This document shows positions 18,570 through 27,174 of a stretch of DNA of 64,000 bases, one piece after another. Source of the DNA: Psychrobacter sp. GP33 (lineage in GTDB: Bacteria > Pseudomonadota > Gammaproteobacteria > Pseudomonadales > Moraxellaceae). Location: the NCBI RefSeq assembly GCF_014119005.1, contig NZ_JACGYX010000007.1, forward strand, positions 42,083 to 106,082, in the 5' to 3' direction. The notes under the pieces are model-generated. The model saw nothing but the letters and a program-made list of their open reading frames with translations, made no database searches and was not told the origin of the DNA. A program made the translations under genes and the position numbers. The stretch's first letter is position 1, and the number at the start of each line of letters is the position of its first letter.

Positions 18570-21272
18570 ATGAAAGAGTACGAAGTTATTAAAAACTATA
18601 TCTTAGCAATGCTTATAAGTAAGAAAAAAAATAATGAACAAGGTTTAGTATCTAGTGATATTGAAAACGAGATTTCTAATGTTAAAGATCTTTGGGAAAA
18701 GTTAGATCATGAGCTTTTTTATAGGATAGTAGGCAGCTCTGAAAAAGACTTTGTTGATTTTCCTCTTGATGATTACTTTGAAAAAATGAAAAGAGAGTTT
18801 GAAGAGCAGTTTAACGTTAGACTTGAAAAAGGTGTATTGATACAAGGCGAAAACTCTCAAAAAAGAGATACTTCTTGGTGGACAAATAGAGTTAAGCAAG
18901 AAGGAGATAATTACTATTCTGGACGTAACTTAAAATATTTGAAAGAACAAGGAAGTTTGTCTATACCAGTAATTCAAACTATAAATATAGATACAGATAA
19001 TATTTTAGATAATATTGAAAATCCTAAAACTGAATCTTTCGACATTCATGGAATGGTTGTTGGTCATGTACAATCAGGTAAAACAGGCAACTACTCAAAC
19101 TTAATTTGTAAAGCGGCAGATGCTGGTTATAAATTTATTGTTGTAGTTGCCGGTGGCACTAATATTCTAAGAAGTCAAACACAAGAACGTATAAATAATG
19201 ACTTCATTGGATTTTCTGGAGGTTCAAAAGTTGGGGTTGGACTATTAGCAGGTTATGAGAATACTCGAAAACCAGTAAGCCTAACTACCCTTGATGCTGA
19301 TTTTAATAAAGCAGATGCAATAAAAGCATCTCAAGGCTTAAGTTTTGATACTATCTCAACCCCAGTAGTTCTAGTTATTAAAAAAAATACAACAACACTA
19401 ACTAATGTAATTAATTGGCTTGCAAGTCAATATAGAGGTGAGATTACGGAGCATGCAATACTGATGATAGACGATGAATCAGACTATGCCTCTATAGATA
19501 CATCTAAAGAAGAGGACGACCCAAGCACAATTAATCGAAAACTAAGAAAACTCTTAAGTATATTCACGCGCAAGAGTTACATTGCATACACAGCTACACC
19601 TTATGCCAATGTTTTTATTGATGACGAAGCTAAACATGAAGAAGAAAAGGATCTTTTTCCTGAAGATTTTATTTACGCATTAGATGTTCCAAGTAATTAT
19701 TTTGGTGCAGAAAAAATTTTCTTAGGAGAAGATCGATATTTAATTAGCGTTAATGACTATAAGGACTTATTACCATCTAAACACAACAAGCATTCTATAG
19801 TAATCGGTCTTTCTAAAAGTCTAAAAGAGGCAATCCATACATATTTAATAAACATTGCTATAAGGCATTTAAGAGGACAGGTTTCCAATCATAATAGTAT
19901 GCTCATACATATTTCAAGGTTTACAAACATTCATAAACAGATATCAATTTTGGTAGATGAGTATTTAGAGCTAATACAAAATGACTTGTATTCGTACGGT
20001 AGAGTTGAAAATGCTTTAGAAAAAAGCAGTTTAATTGCAGATATATTTTTGACATATAGTAGTCACAATGTAAACGATAAACCATCATGGATAAGTTTAC
20101 TTAATGAATTATCAGGCTTTATAAAAAGAGTTGTTGTTCGTGAAGTTCATGGAGAAGTTAAAGAAAACAAGCTAGAGTACATCAAATCTAAACCTACATA
20201 TGCGATTGTAGTTGGAGGTCAAAGTTTATCTCGTGGTTTCACATTGGAAGGTTTGACAGTAAGCTACTTTTTGAGAAATACAAAATTCTACGACACTCTA
20301 ATGCAAATGGGGCGCTGGTTTGGTTATCGAGTAGGATATGAGGACTTATGTAGAATTTACACGACTCCAAAAATTATTAATAATTTTTCAGAGATTATCT
20401 CTGCAACTAATGAATTATTCATAGACTTTGGGCGCATGTCAAATTTAAATAAGACTCCTAAAGAGTTTGGGTTATGTGTAAAAGAGTCGCCAGGCAGCGC
20501 TCTTCAAATAACAGCTAAAAATAAACAGAAGAATGCCGATTCCGTTATCCTTGACCTAAATTTAGATGGCAGAATAGTTGAGACGAGCTGGATTAAAAAC
20601 AGTATAGATTCTAACAACAATAATATTATTACATTTCAAGAACTAATAAAAAGTATTGGTATTCCTGAAAACGTAGGAAAACAGTATCTATGGAGAGATG
20701 TAAGCAGATCAAAAATACAGAAATTTTTAAACAAATTTGAGATTTTTAATGCAGGAAGCTCTGAAGATGATAATCCTCTAAGCATAATTTCAAAAATGCC
20801 AACTTGGTTTGTTAAAAAATATGCTGAAGAAAAAGATACTCTTTGGGATATAGCACTCTACAGTGGTAACGGTGAAGAGTTTATTTTAAATGATTATAAA
20901 ATAAAGCTTCAGGAACGTAAGTTTGACCTTTATGAGAATTATTTTGAAGTAAGAAGTAGGCAAGTATCAAGTGGTAACGCCGAATCACTTCCTTTGTATA
21001 ACTTAAGCTTACAAAAAAGTATTTATAAAAGGAAAGAAGCCAGACTTTTAAGGAAAAAGCCCTTATTAATGTTGCATTTAATAGAACCAAATTTTGAAAG
21101 TAGAGAAAAATCAGTAGTCTCTCTAAAATTTACACCGCTAGCAGCTTTTGGAATTAGTTTTCATGGAGAGCCTTCTAGCGGAACAGGGACTATGTCTATT
21201 AAAGTTAATACAGTATGGTTAAGGAATTACTATCAAGGTCTTAATGATGACTACGAGGATCTAGAGCAATGA
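18570..21272 (+). CDS. Z1-domain ATPase (large)
   Basis: A 900-aa protein with the Z1 helicase-like ATPase domain. It has Walker A VVGHVQSGKTGNYSNL near 163-178, Walker B-like MIDDESDYASID near 299-310, VGGQSLSRGFTLEGLTV near 547-563 and MQMGRWFGYR near 576-585, equivalent to motifs V-VI of SF2 enzymes. The C-terminal 250 residues are unassigned. It is probably the motor of the cassette. The stop overlaps the start of the next gene by four bases. A second, shorter Z1 protein lies at 27174-29075. Confidence 0.88.
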   Translation: MKEYEVIKNYILAMLISKKKNNEQGLVSSDIENEISNVKDLWEKLDHELFYRIVGSSEKDFVDFPLDDYFEKMKREFEEQFNVRLEKGVLIQGENSQKRDTSWWTNRVKQEGDNYYSGRNLKYLKEQGSLSIPVIQTINIDTDNILDNIENPKTESFDIHGMVVGHVQSGKTGNYSNLICKAADAGYKFIVVVAGGTNILRSQTQERINNDFIGFSGGSKVGVGLLAGYENTRKPVSLTTLDADFNKADAIKASQGLSFDTISTPVVLVIKKNTTTLTNVINWLASQYRGEITEHAILMIDDESDYASIDTSKEEDDPSTINRKLRKLLSIFTRKSYIAYTATPYANVFIDDEAKHEEEKDLFPEDFIYALDVPSNYFGAEKIFLGEDRYLISVNDYKDLLPSKHNKHSIVIGLSKSLKEAIHTYLINIAIRHLRGQVSNHNSMLIHISRFTNIHKQISILVDEYLELIQNDLYSYGRVENALEKSSLIADIFLTYSSHNVNDKPSWISLLNELSGFIKRVVVREVHGEVKENKLEYIKSKPTYAIVVGGQSLSRGFTLEGLTVSYFLRNTKFYDTLMQMGRWFGYRVGYEDLCRIYTTPKIINNFSEIISATNELFIDFGRMSNLNKTPKEFGLCVKESPGSALQITAKNKQKNADSVILDLNLDGRIVETSWIKNSIDSNNNNIITFQELIKSIGIPENVGKQYLWRDVSRSKIQKFLNKFEIFNAGSSEDDNPLSIISKMPTWFVKKYAEEKDTLWDIALYSGNGEEFILNDYKIKLQERKFDLYENYFEVRSRQVSSGNAESLPLYNLSLQKSIYKRKEARLLRKKPLLMLHLIEPNFESREKSVVSLKFTPLAAFGISFHGEPSSGTGTMSIKVNTVWLRNYYQGLNDDYEDLEQ

Positions 21273-22228
21273 GCATTAAGTATATTGATCATCCATGGAA
21301 AGAAATGAGTAGTTTGCAGCAAAGAAGAGTGGATTCAAAACTCAACTATAATATTTTCTGGATAACAGATATTAATTGTAATTTTGGTATTTCGATTGAG
21401 TCTTCACATTTAGGCCAAAGTCAAACTCAAAATATTCAACTTAAAGGTTTTGATATCTATCTTGAAAGTATAGCAGGTACATCTAAGTTATATTTAGTTT
21501 TAACAGATAAATCTGAATGGCAAATTTTTCATAGCTTATGCTTAGATCTAATTAATACAGCCAAATCTATTTCAGATGATTATGATAAGGAACGTAAGCT
21601 CATTCCCTTACTCAGCAATAGGTTATTGCGTTGGCAGCAAATCTTACAAAAAGATAATATAAAAAAAATGTCTATAGAGCAGCAAATGGGACTATTTGGT
21701 GAACTGAGTTGCTTATATGATTTTTCTAAGAAAAGGAATTTAAGGGATTCAGTTATCGCTTGGGTAGGTTGCCAGTCAGGTAAACAAGATTTTCTGTTTG
21801 ATAACCTTGCTGTTGAAGTTAAATCTAAAAAAAGCTCGTCTGGTAATAAGGTATATATATCTTCTTTAGACCAACTTCACTGCGATAAAGACCCCCTCTA
21901 TCTATTAGTTTATAGCTTAACTAGTACTGAAAATGGTGAGTCGATTCAGGATATGGTGGAAAAAATAAAACTATCTATTGAAGAAGTTAATGTACAATCA
22001 AGTACAAATTTCGAGAAGAAGCTTATGGATTATGGCTATATTCATGAAATCGAAGGTGAAAACTTACTTAAATTTATAATAGATAAAAAGCAAGTATATA
22101 TTGTTGATAATACCTTTCCTAAAATTAATCCTCATTCTTTAGATTCTCAAATAAGAGATGTTCGTTATTCAATTGATTTATCTCAATGCGAGAAATATAA
22201 GCGTTCATTTGAAAAACTTTTTAACTAA
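21269..22228 (+). CDS. PD-(D/E)XK nuclease-motif protein (DUF4420-like)
   Basis: A 319-aa protein. A restriction-fold active site is visible as Glu145 in MGLFGELSCL, Asp174 in GKQDFLFDN and Glu183-Val-Lys185 in LAVEVKSKK, the E...D...ExK pattern. It overlaps the Z1 gene by four bases and is followed by the AIPR gene, the usual order in MORC-Z1 cassettes. It is the most obvious DNA-cutting subunit of the set. Whether cleavage depends on methylation or on DNA ends cannot be read from sequence. Confidence 0.85.
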   Translation: MSIKYIDHPWKEMSSLQQRRVDSKLNYNIFWITDINCNFGISIESSHLGQSQTQNIQLKGFDIYLESIAGTSKLYLVLTDKSEWQIFHSLCLDLINTAKSISDDYDKERKLIPLLSNRLLRWQQILQKDNIKKMSIEQQMGLFGELSCLYDFSKKRNLRDSVIAWVGCQSGKQDFLFDNLAVEVKSKKSSSGNKVYISSLDQLHCDKDPLYLLVYSLTSTENGESIQDMVEKIKLSIEEVNVQSSTNFEKKLMDYGYIHEIEGENLLKFIIDKKQVYIVDNTFPKINPHSLDSQIRDVRYSIDLSQCEKYKRSFEKLFN

Positions 22229-22238
22229 GGAATACGTG

Positions 22239-24290
22239 ATGATCCAGCAGCATAGTCTAGAAAGTTTTCATAGCGAGTTTTTACAAGAAATATATTCAGA
22301 AGCTGAAAGCCGTGACATGATGCGATCAGCTGTATTTCTTGAAAAGGTATGTGAGATTCTTGAGGCTACAGGAGATGTAGGTAGTAATTATGCTGTTGCA
22401 GAGTATCAAAAAGTTGGTATGGAAGTTCATGGTTATGATTATGATAGCGAACGGAAATGTCTTTACTTAATTGTTAACCAGTTTTTTCAAAACGAAGAAA
22501 TTAGAACTCTCACAAAAGATGATATTCAAACCAAGTTTAAAAGGCTAAAAAGTTTTTTAGAGAAATCTGTTAACGGTATATATAAGGATATGGAGCCAGC
22601 TTACGAAAGCTATGCGATGGCATATGAGATTTATAATTGGTATGAAAATAGAGCAATTGACAAAATAATTATGTTGGTTCTTTCTGATGGTAAAGCTACA
22701 AGAAGCTTAATAAATCTTGAATCTGAAGATGTAGACGGTATTAATATAGAATATAGGGTAATTGATATTGAATATCTCTATAAGGTATATCTTTCAGAAG
22801 ATGAGTCAAGTGGATTTAATATTGAAACGTCATTACCATTTCTTAAAATTAAAGGTGCAACTGAATCATATGAATCATATTTAACTGCTTTAAATGGTGA
22901 ACAAATAGTCGATATATACGAAAAACACGGAAAAAAGCTGTTTGAAAAAAATGTTAGAACTTTTCTACAGTTCAGAGGAAATGTCAACAAAGGATTAAGA
23001 AATACTATTAAGCAAAGCCCAGAAATGTTTTTTGCTTATAATAATGGTTTAACAGCAACAGCTAGCAACGTAGTTATCTCAAATGACAAGATAGTTGAGA
23101 TAGAAAATCTACAAATTGTCAATGGTGCACAAACGACCTCTGCTATATATGCAGCTTATAAAAATGCAAATAAAAATGAACATATAGAACTATCCAATAT
23201 CAGTGTGCAAATGAAACTATCTGTAGTTAGAGATACTGAGTTTCAAAATGAATTTGTTAAAAACGTTTCTGAATATGCCAATACCCAAAATAAGGTTAAT
23301 AAGTCTGATTTCTTTTCGAATAGTCATTTTCACCAAGAGTTTAAGAAACGCTCTTTAAGAATTTATGCTCCAGCAATAGATGGTGCTCAAAAAAGGACTC
23401 TTTGGTTTTATGAACGTGTAAGAGGTGAATATTTAAATGAGCAGGCTTATAAGAGCATTTCTGAAAAAAAGCAGTTTAAAATTGATAATCCTCCAAAACA
23501 ATCTATAGACAAAACTTTCTTATCAAAATCTGAAAATAGTTGGTTTATGAAGCCTTATATTGTAGCTAAAGGTGCTCAGTATAGCTTTGTTGAATTTGCT
23601 GAACACATGACTAAAAAAATGGAAGAAAATGAAGGTGTTGTTTCGGATGAATATTTTAAGCGAGCTATTGCTAGAATCATACTTTTCAAGGCGATAGAAA
23701 AAATGATATCAAGCTCTGATTGGTACGGTGGTGGCTATAGAGCTCAAACGGTTACTTATACTATCGCTTACTTAGCTTTTTATGTTGAGAATGTTAAAGA
23801 TAAGTACTTAGATTTCAATCTTATTTGGAAACAACAGAAGCTACCAGAAACCCTTGAAAAAGCTATTAGTATAATATCTGAAGTAGTATATAGTCGTATC
23901 ACATCACCGCCTCATGGGTCTGCAAACATAGCCCAGTGGTGTAAAAAAGAAGCATGTTGGCATGATGTGCAAAAATTAAACTTAAGTTTGGATTTAAAAG
24001 GTGTTCTGATAAGTAAAGCTGAGAATAAAATTAGATCTATCGATGAAGAAAAGGATCGGGTTTTAACTCAGGGTATAGAAATACAATCATTTGTAATTAA
24101 AACTCCTATAGCTTCATGGAAAAATATATATAACTACTTATCTGAAGATGAATTTGATGGGTTAAGACTTACAGAGATTTCTATTTTAGAAAAACAAGCA
24201 AATAGCGAGTTAGGCTTGCCATCTGAAAAACAAAGTAAAATATTATATAAAATATATAATAAAGCAATGGATGAGGGATTTATTATATAG
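22239..24290 (+). CDS. AIPR-family protein (abortive-infection phage-resistance type)
   Basis: A 683-aa protein with the AIPR signature region: RTFLQFRGNVNKGLRNT, FFAYNNGLTATASNV and IENLQIVNGAQTTSAIY around residues 235-320, then SVQMKLSVVRD and YANTQNKVNKSDFF. AIPR proteins occur in abortive-infection loci and as the fourth member of MORC-Z1-PD-(D/E)XK operons. ATG 22239 follows TAAGGA by seven bases and is preferred to the longer frame from 22158, which overlaps the upstream gene. Its exact role in the complex is unknown. Confidence 0.88.
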   Translation: MIQQHSLESFHSEFLQEIYSEAESRDMMRSAVFLEKVCEILEATGDVGSNYAVAEYQKVGMEVHGYDYDSERKCLYLIVNQFFQNEEIRTLTKDDIQTKFKRLKSFLEKSVNGIYKDMEPAYESYAMAYEIYNWYENRAIDKIIMLVLSDGKATRSLINLESEDVDGINIEYRVIDIEYLYKVYLSEDESSGFNIETSLPFLKIKGATESYESYLTALNGEQIVDIYEKHGKKLFEKNVRTFLQFRGNVNKGLRNTIKQSPEMFFAYNNGLTATASNVVISNDKIVEIENLQIVNGAQTTSAIYAAYKNANKNEHIELSNISVQMKLSVVRDTEFQNEFVKNVSEYANTQNKVNKSDFFSNSHFHQEFKKRSLRIYAPAIDGAQKRTLWFYERVRGEYLNEQAYKSISEKKQFKIDNPPKQSIDKTFLSKSENSWFMKPYIVAKGAQYSFVEFAEHMTKKMEENEGVVSDEYFKRAIARIILFKAIEKMISSSDWYGGGYRAQTVTYTIAYLAFYVENVKDKYLDFNLIWKQQKLPETLEKAISIISEVVYSRITSPPHGSANIAQWCKKEACWHDVQKLNLSLDLKGVLISKAENKIRSIDEEKDRVLTQGIEIQSFVIKTPIASWKNIYNYLSEDEFDGLRLTEISILEKQANSELGLPSEKQSKILYKIYNKAMDEGFII

Positions 24291-25095
24291 GTATTCCTTA
24301 GGGTTTAAGTTATTGCACAAGATTTCTAACTTTCAATTTAATAACTTATTTTTTAAGACTATCGTAGAAAACTAGTCCAACTCTTACTTACCGCATTATT
24401 ATATTTGATTTAAATGGCGTTTTTAATCGCTTTTATTAAAATGCTATTCATATTATTTTAAAAATAGATGGAAATGCTCTTAATGTAATTTCTGTCTTCT
24501 ATAAACTCTTCTAAATGGTTGATACGGTAATAAATAAACTGTCTCACATCAAGCCTGTTATAAAATCTGACTGAGTCAGTCTAAATAATATTATAAGGCT
24601 TTAATTTCTCTATTATGATAGAAATTAAATTACGGTCTCTGATGTCGGGCATAATACAAGCATATGTTTTACCACTATGCTTGAGTCGTTCAGAAACACG
24701 AAATTTATTATCAGCAAACCAAACACGTTTACCTTTGCATCTGCCTCCAAAATAGCTCTCATCCACTTCTATTCTTCATTCAAACAGTCCAAGATCATAA
24801 GTCAGAAGTATAAGCCAGTGACGGTAATAGCTAACTGTCATTTTATTAACACCCATTAATTTTGCTACTGTTCTTGCTGTAAAACTGACAACAAATAATT
24901 AAATAATCTTTTTTACCAACGTAATTTAATCTTTTTCATAAACCTATGCTAGATTATTTTACTTAATTATGAGAGCCGATAAAAAATATTAAAGCGTCAG
25001 TTAGTGTCGCCCAAAAAGGGATAGACAGTGCAATGTAGCTGGTGTTAATAGTATAATGACAGCTTTTATCATGTACGTTTACAAGTGGTGTCTAA
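24291..25095. other. intergenic region with IS1595-type scar and probable promoter of the second cassette
   Basis: No intact gene in about 800 bases. The middle (24581-24880) holds a minus-strand transposase scar. The last 130 bases before the methyltransferase start carry AT-rich tracts suitable for a promoter, but no specific operator is evident. Confidence 0.5.
24581..24880 (-). pseudogene. IS1595-type transposase remnant
   Basis: The minus strand encodes MDESYFGGRCKGKRVWF followed by RVSERLKHSGKTYACIMPDI, typical of the catalytic region of IS1595-family transposases (first Asp in DESYFGG). The N-terminal part is readable only in pieces across several stops, and the C-terminal catalytic residues are missing. 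An old, partial insertion. Confidence 0.7.
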
Positions 25096-26106
25096 ATGAA
25101 TAAGCTCGATAACAGTCCTAAAATTATTTCTTTGTTTTCTGGTTGCGGTGGACTCGATTTAGGCTTTCATCAAGAAGGGTATGAAACTGTCTGGGCTAAT
25201 GACTTCGATCATTGGGCTTGTGAGACATTTAAGAAAAACATAGGGGATGTAATCGTTGAGGGCGATATAGAGCAGATAGATCCTTATGATAATAACTCTA
25301 TTCCAGATTGTGACATTGTACTTGGAGGCTTCCCTTGTCAAGATTTTTCCATGATATGGAAACGACCAGGATTAGATGGTGAGAGAGGGAACTTATATAA
25401 GAGCTTTCTGCGCGTAGTAGATGCAAAGAAACCAAAGGTGTTTGTGGCTGAAAATGTTAAAGGTCTCTTAACAGCTAACAATAAAAAAGCTATTCAACAA
25501 ATTGTTAGTGATTTTGAGAATATAGCTCCAGGCTATAAGGTTAAAGTCAAATTATATAACTTTGCAGATTATGGGGTTCCGCAGCTAAGAGAGCGTATTT
25601 TAATAGTTGGCATACGCTCTGATATTGACTTTGATTTTGAACATCCTGCTCCTACTCACTCCGCAAAAGATAGTGAGTTATTACCTCATGTCACTGCCGG
25701 TGAGGCATTAGCGAACATTCCTAACGATGCTAAAAATATAGAACAGCAAAACTTAAGTCCCAAAACAGTCGAGAAACTAAAGCTGATATCAGCTGGTGGT
25801 AATTTTACTGATATACCAAAAGATCATCCTTTATATGTAAAAGGTATGATTAGCCATGTGTATAGAAGAATACATCCGGATCAGCCTTCAAAAACAATTA
25901 TAGCGGCTGGTGGTGGTGGAACTTGGGGTTACCATTACCCTGAGCCTAGGTCACTTAACAATAGGGAACGTGCAAGACTTCAGTCTTTCCCAGATGACTT
26001 TGAATTTGTTGGTACTATGACTCAGGTACGAAAGCAGATTGGAAATGCCGTTCCCCCACAAGGTGTACGTGAGCTGGCTAAAACACTAAAGAAAATTTTT
26101 GAATGA
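25096..26106 (+). CDS. DNA (cytosine-5) methyltransferase
   Basis: A 336-aa C5 methyltransferase. Motif I SLFSGCGGLDLGFHQEG lies near 12-28, motif IV GGFPCQDFSM with catalytic Cys81, motif VI AENVKG near 118, motif VIII around QLRERILIVG, motif IX RLQSFPDDF and motif X QIGNAVPPQ. The target-recognition region (about 200-270) is short, and the recognition site cannot be deduced. The PLD nuclease follows 24 bases downstream, so it is probably the protective enzyme of a restriction set with that nuclease and the Z1 ATPase. It could also protect against the MORC-Z1 cassette upstream, which has no methyltransferase of its own. Confidence 0.93.
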   Translation: MNKLDNSPKIISLFSGCGGLDLGFHQEGYETVWANDFDHWACETFKKNIGDVIVEGDIEQIDPYDNNSIPDCDIVLGGFPCQDFSMIWKRPGLDGERGNLYKSFLRVVDAKKPKVFVAENVKGLLTANNKKAIQQIVSDFENIAPGYKVKVKLYNFADYGVPQLRERILIVGIRSDIDFDFEHPAPTHSAKDSELLPHVTAGEALANIPNDAKNIEQQNLSPKTVEKLKLISAGGNFTDIPKDHPLYVKGMISHVYRRIHPDQPSKTIIAAGGGGTWGYHYPEPRSLNNRERARLQSFPDDFEFVGTMTQVRKQIGNAVPPQGVRELAKTLKKIFE

Positions 26107-26130
26107 GAGTTTTATAAACTAGAGGTCTCT

Positions 26131-27174
26131 ATGAGTAGTTTAGTTTTCTCCAATTTCTATCCAGCTAAGATTACTGAAAGTAATATCAATAAGGTATTAC
26201 TAGATCTCATAGAGTACTCATCGAGAATTATCATAGCGTCTGGATATATATCTAATGATGCTATGGTTGAGATCAATAGGATCGTAGAGACTGATATTGA
26301 TAGAATTAAAGAGCTATCGATATTTATTGGTATGCACTATATAGAAGGATTCACTAAGCAGCAGTATTATTCTTGCGTTAAGCTCAATGAATTGCTTGTA
26401 AGCAAGGAGATTGGTGGGATATACGTTTCACCAACTATGAAGTTTCATGGGAAAATATACAGCTTTGTTTCTAAAGAAGGAATTCATACAAGCCTAATAG
26501 GCTCGGCCAATCTAAGTTCTTTCATTAAAAACTTAGAGCGTACTTATGAAACGATGCTTATAGCAAAAGATGACGAGATAGCAAAGGATATATACGACAA
26601 AAATCTAAAAATATTCGAAAAATTGGGCATTAGAATTGATATAGCTAAAACTATCCAAGAAGAAGACTTTATAAAATCGAGGATAGACCTGTCAAGCTTC
26701 GATAATGTAAGTAAGATCGACCAAATAGAGATGTCGGAAATCTTAAGCCAAGATTCAGATTACTGTTTTGAAGTTGAGGTAAAGACAGAAGAAAAAAGCA
26801 ATTTGAATGCTTTTTTTGGGAAAGGTAGAGTGAATACAAGAGGTTTTGAGGTTCCAAGACCATGGTATGAGGTAGAAGTTGTAGTTTCAAATAGAGTGAC
26901 TACTCTTGCAGGTTATCCAAAAGATAAGACTTTTAAAGTAGTTACTATGGACGGATGGGTTTTTGAGTGTAAAACACAGGGAGACTACTCTAAAAATCTA
27001 AGGTCAACTGTAAGCCTTTCTATATTGGGTAAATGGCTCAAGGGGCATCTAGAAATGAGTGGGTGTCTTAAGACTGGCGAAATGGTTACAGATCAGGTTT
27101 TGAGCGATTACGGTAGGAATCACTTGACGCTAAGATCAACCAGTCAGCCTGATCTATGGATAATGGAATTTTAA
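26131..27174 (+). CDS. PLD-family restriction-type nuclease (NgoFVII-like)
   Basis: A 347-aa protein. The N-terminal half carries a single phospholipase-D nuclease motif: MKFHGKIYSF near 108-117 (HxK), then LIGSANLSSF near 128-137. This matches NgoFVII/BfiI-type nucleases, which usually dimerise to build one active site from two HxK motifs. The C-terminal half is beta-rich (VEVVVSNRVTTLAGYP, FKVVTMDGWVFECKT), plausibly a DNA-recognition domain. It lies between the methyltransferase and Z1 genes, and its stop overlaps the ATG of the latter by one base. Confidence 0.8.
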   Translation: MSSLVFSNFYPAKITESNINKVLLDLIEYSSRIIIASGYISNDAMVEINRIVETDIDRIKELSIFIGMHYIEGFTKQQYYSCVKLNELLVSKEIGGIYVSPTMKFHGKIYSFVSKEGIHTSLIGSANLSSFIKNLERTYETMLIAKDDEIAKDIYDKNLKIFEKLGIRIDIAKTIQEEDFIKSRIDLSSFDNVSKIDQIEMSEILSQDSDYCFEVEVKTEEKSNLNAFFGKGRVNTRGFEVPRPWYEVEVVVSNRVTTLAGYPKDKTFKVVTMDGWVFECKTQGDYSKNLRSTVSLSILGKWLKGHLEMSGCLKTGEMVTDQVLSDYGRNHLTLRSTSQPDLWIMEF

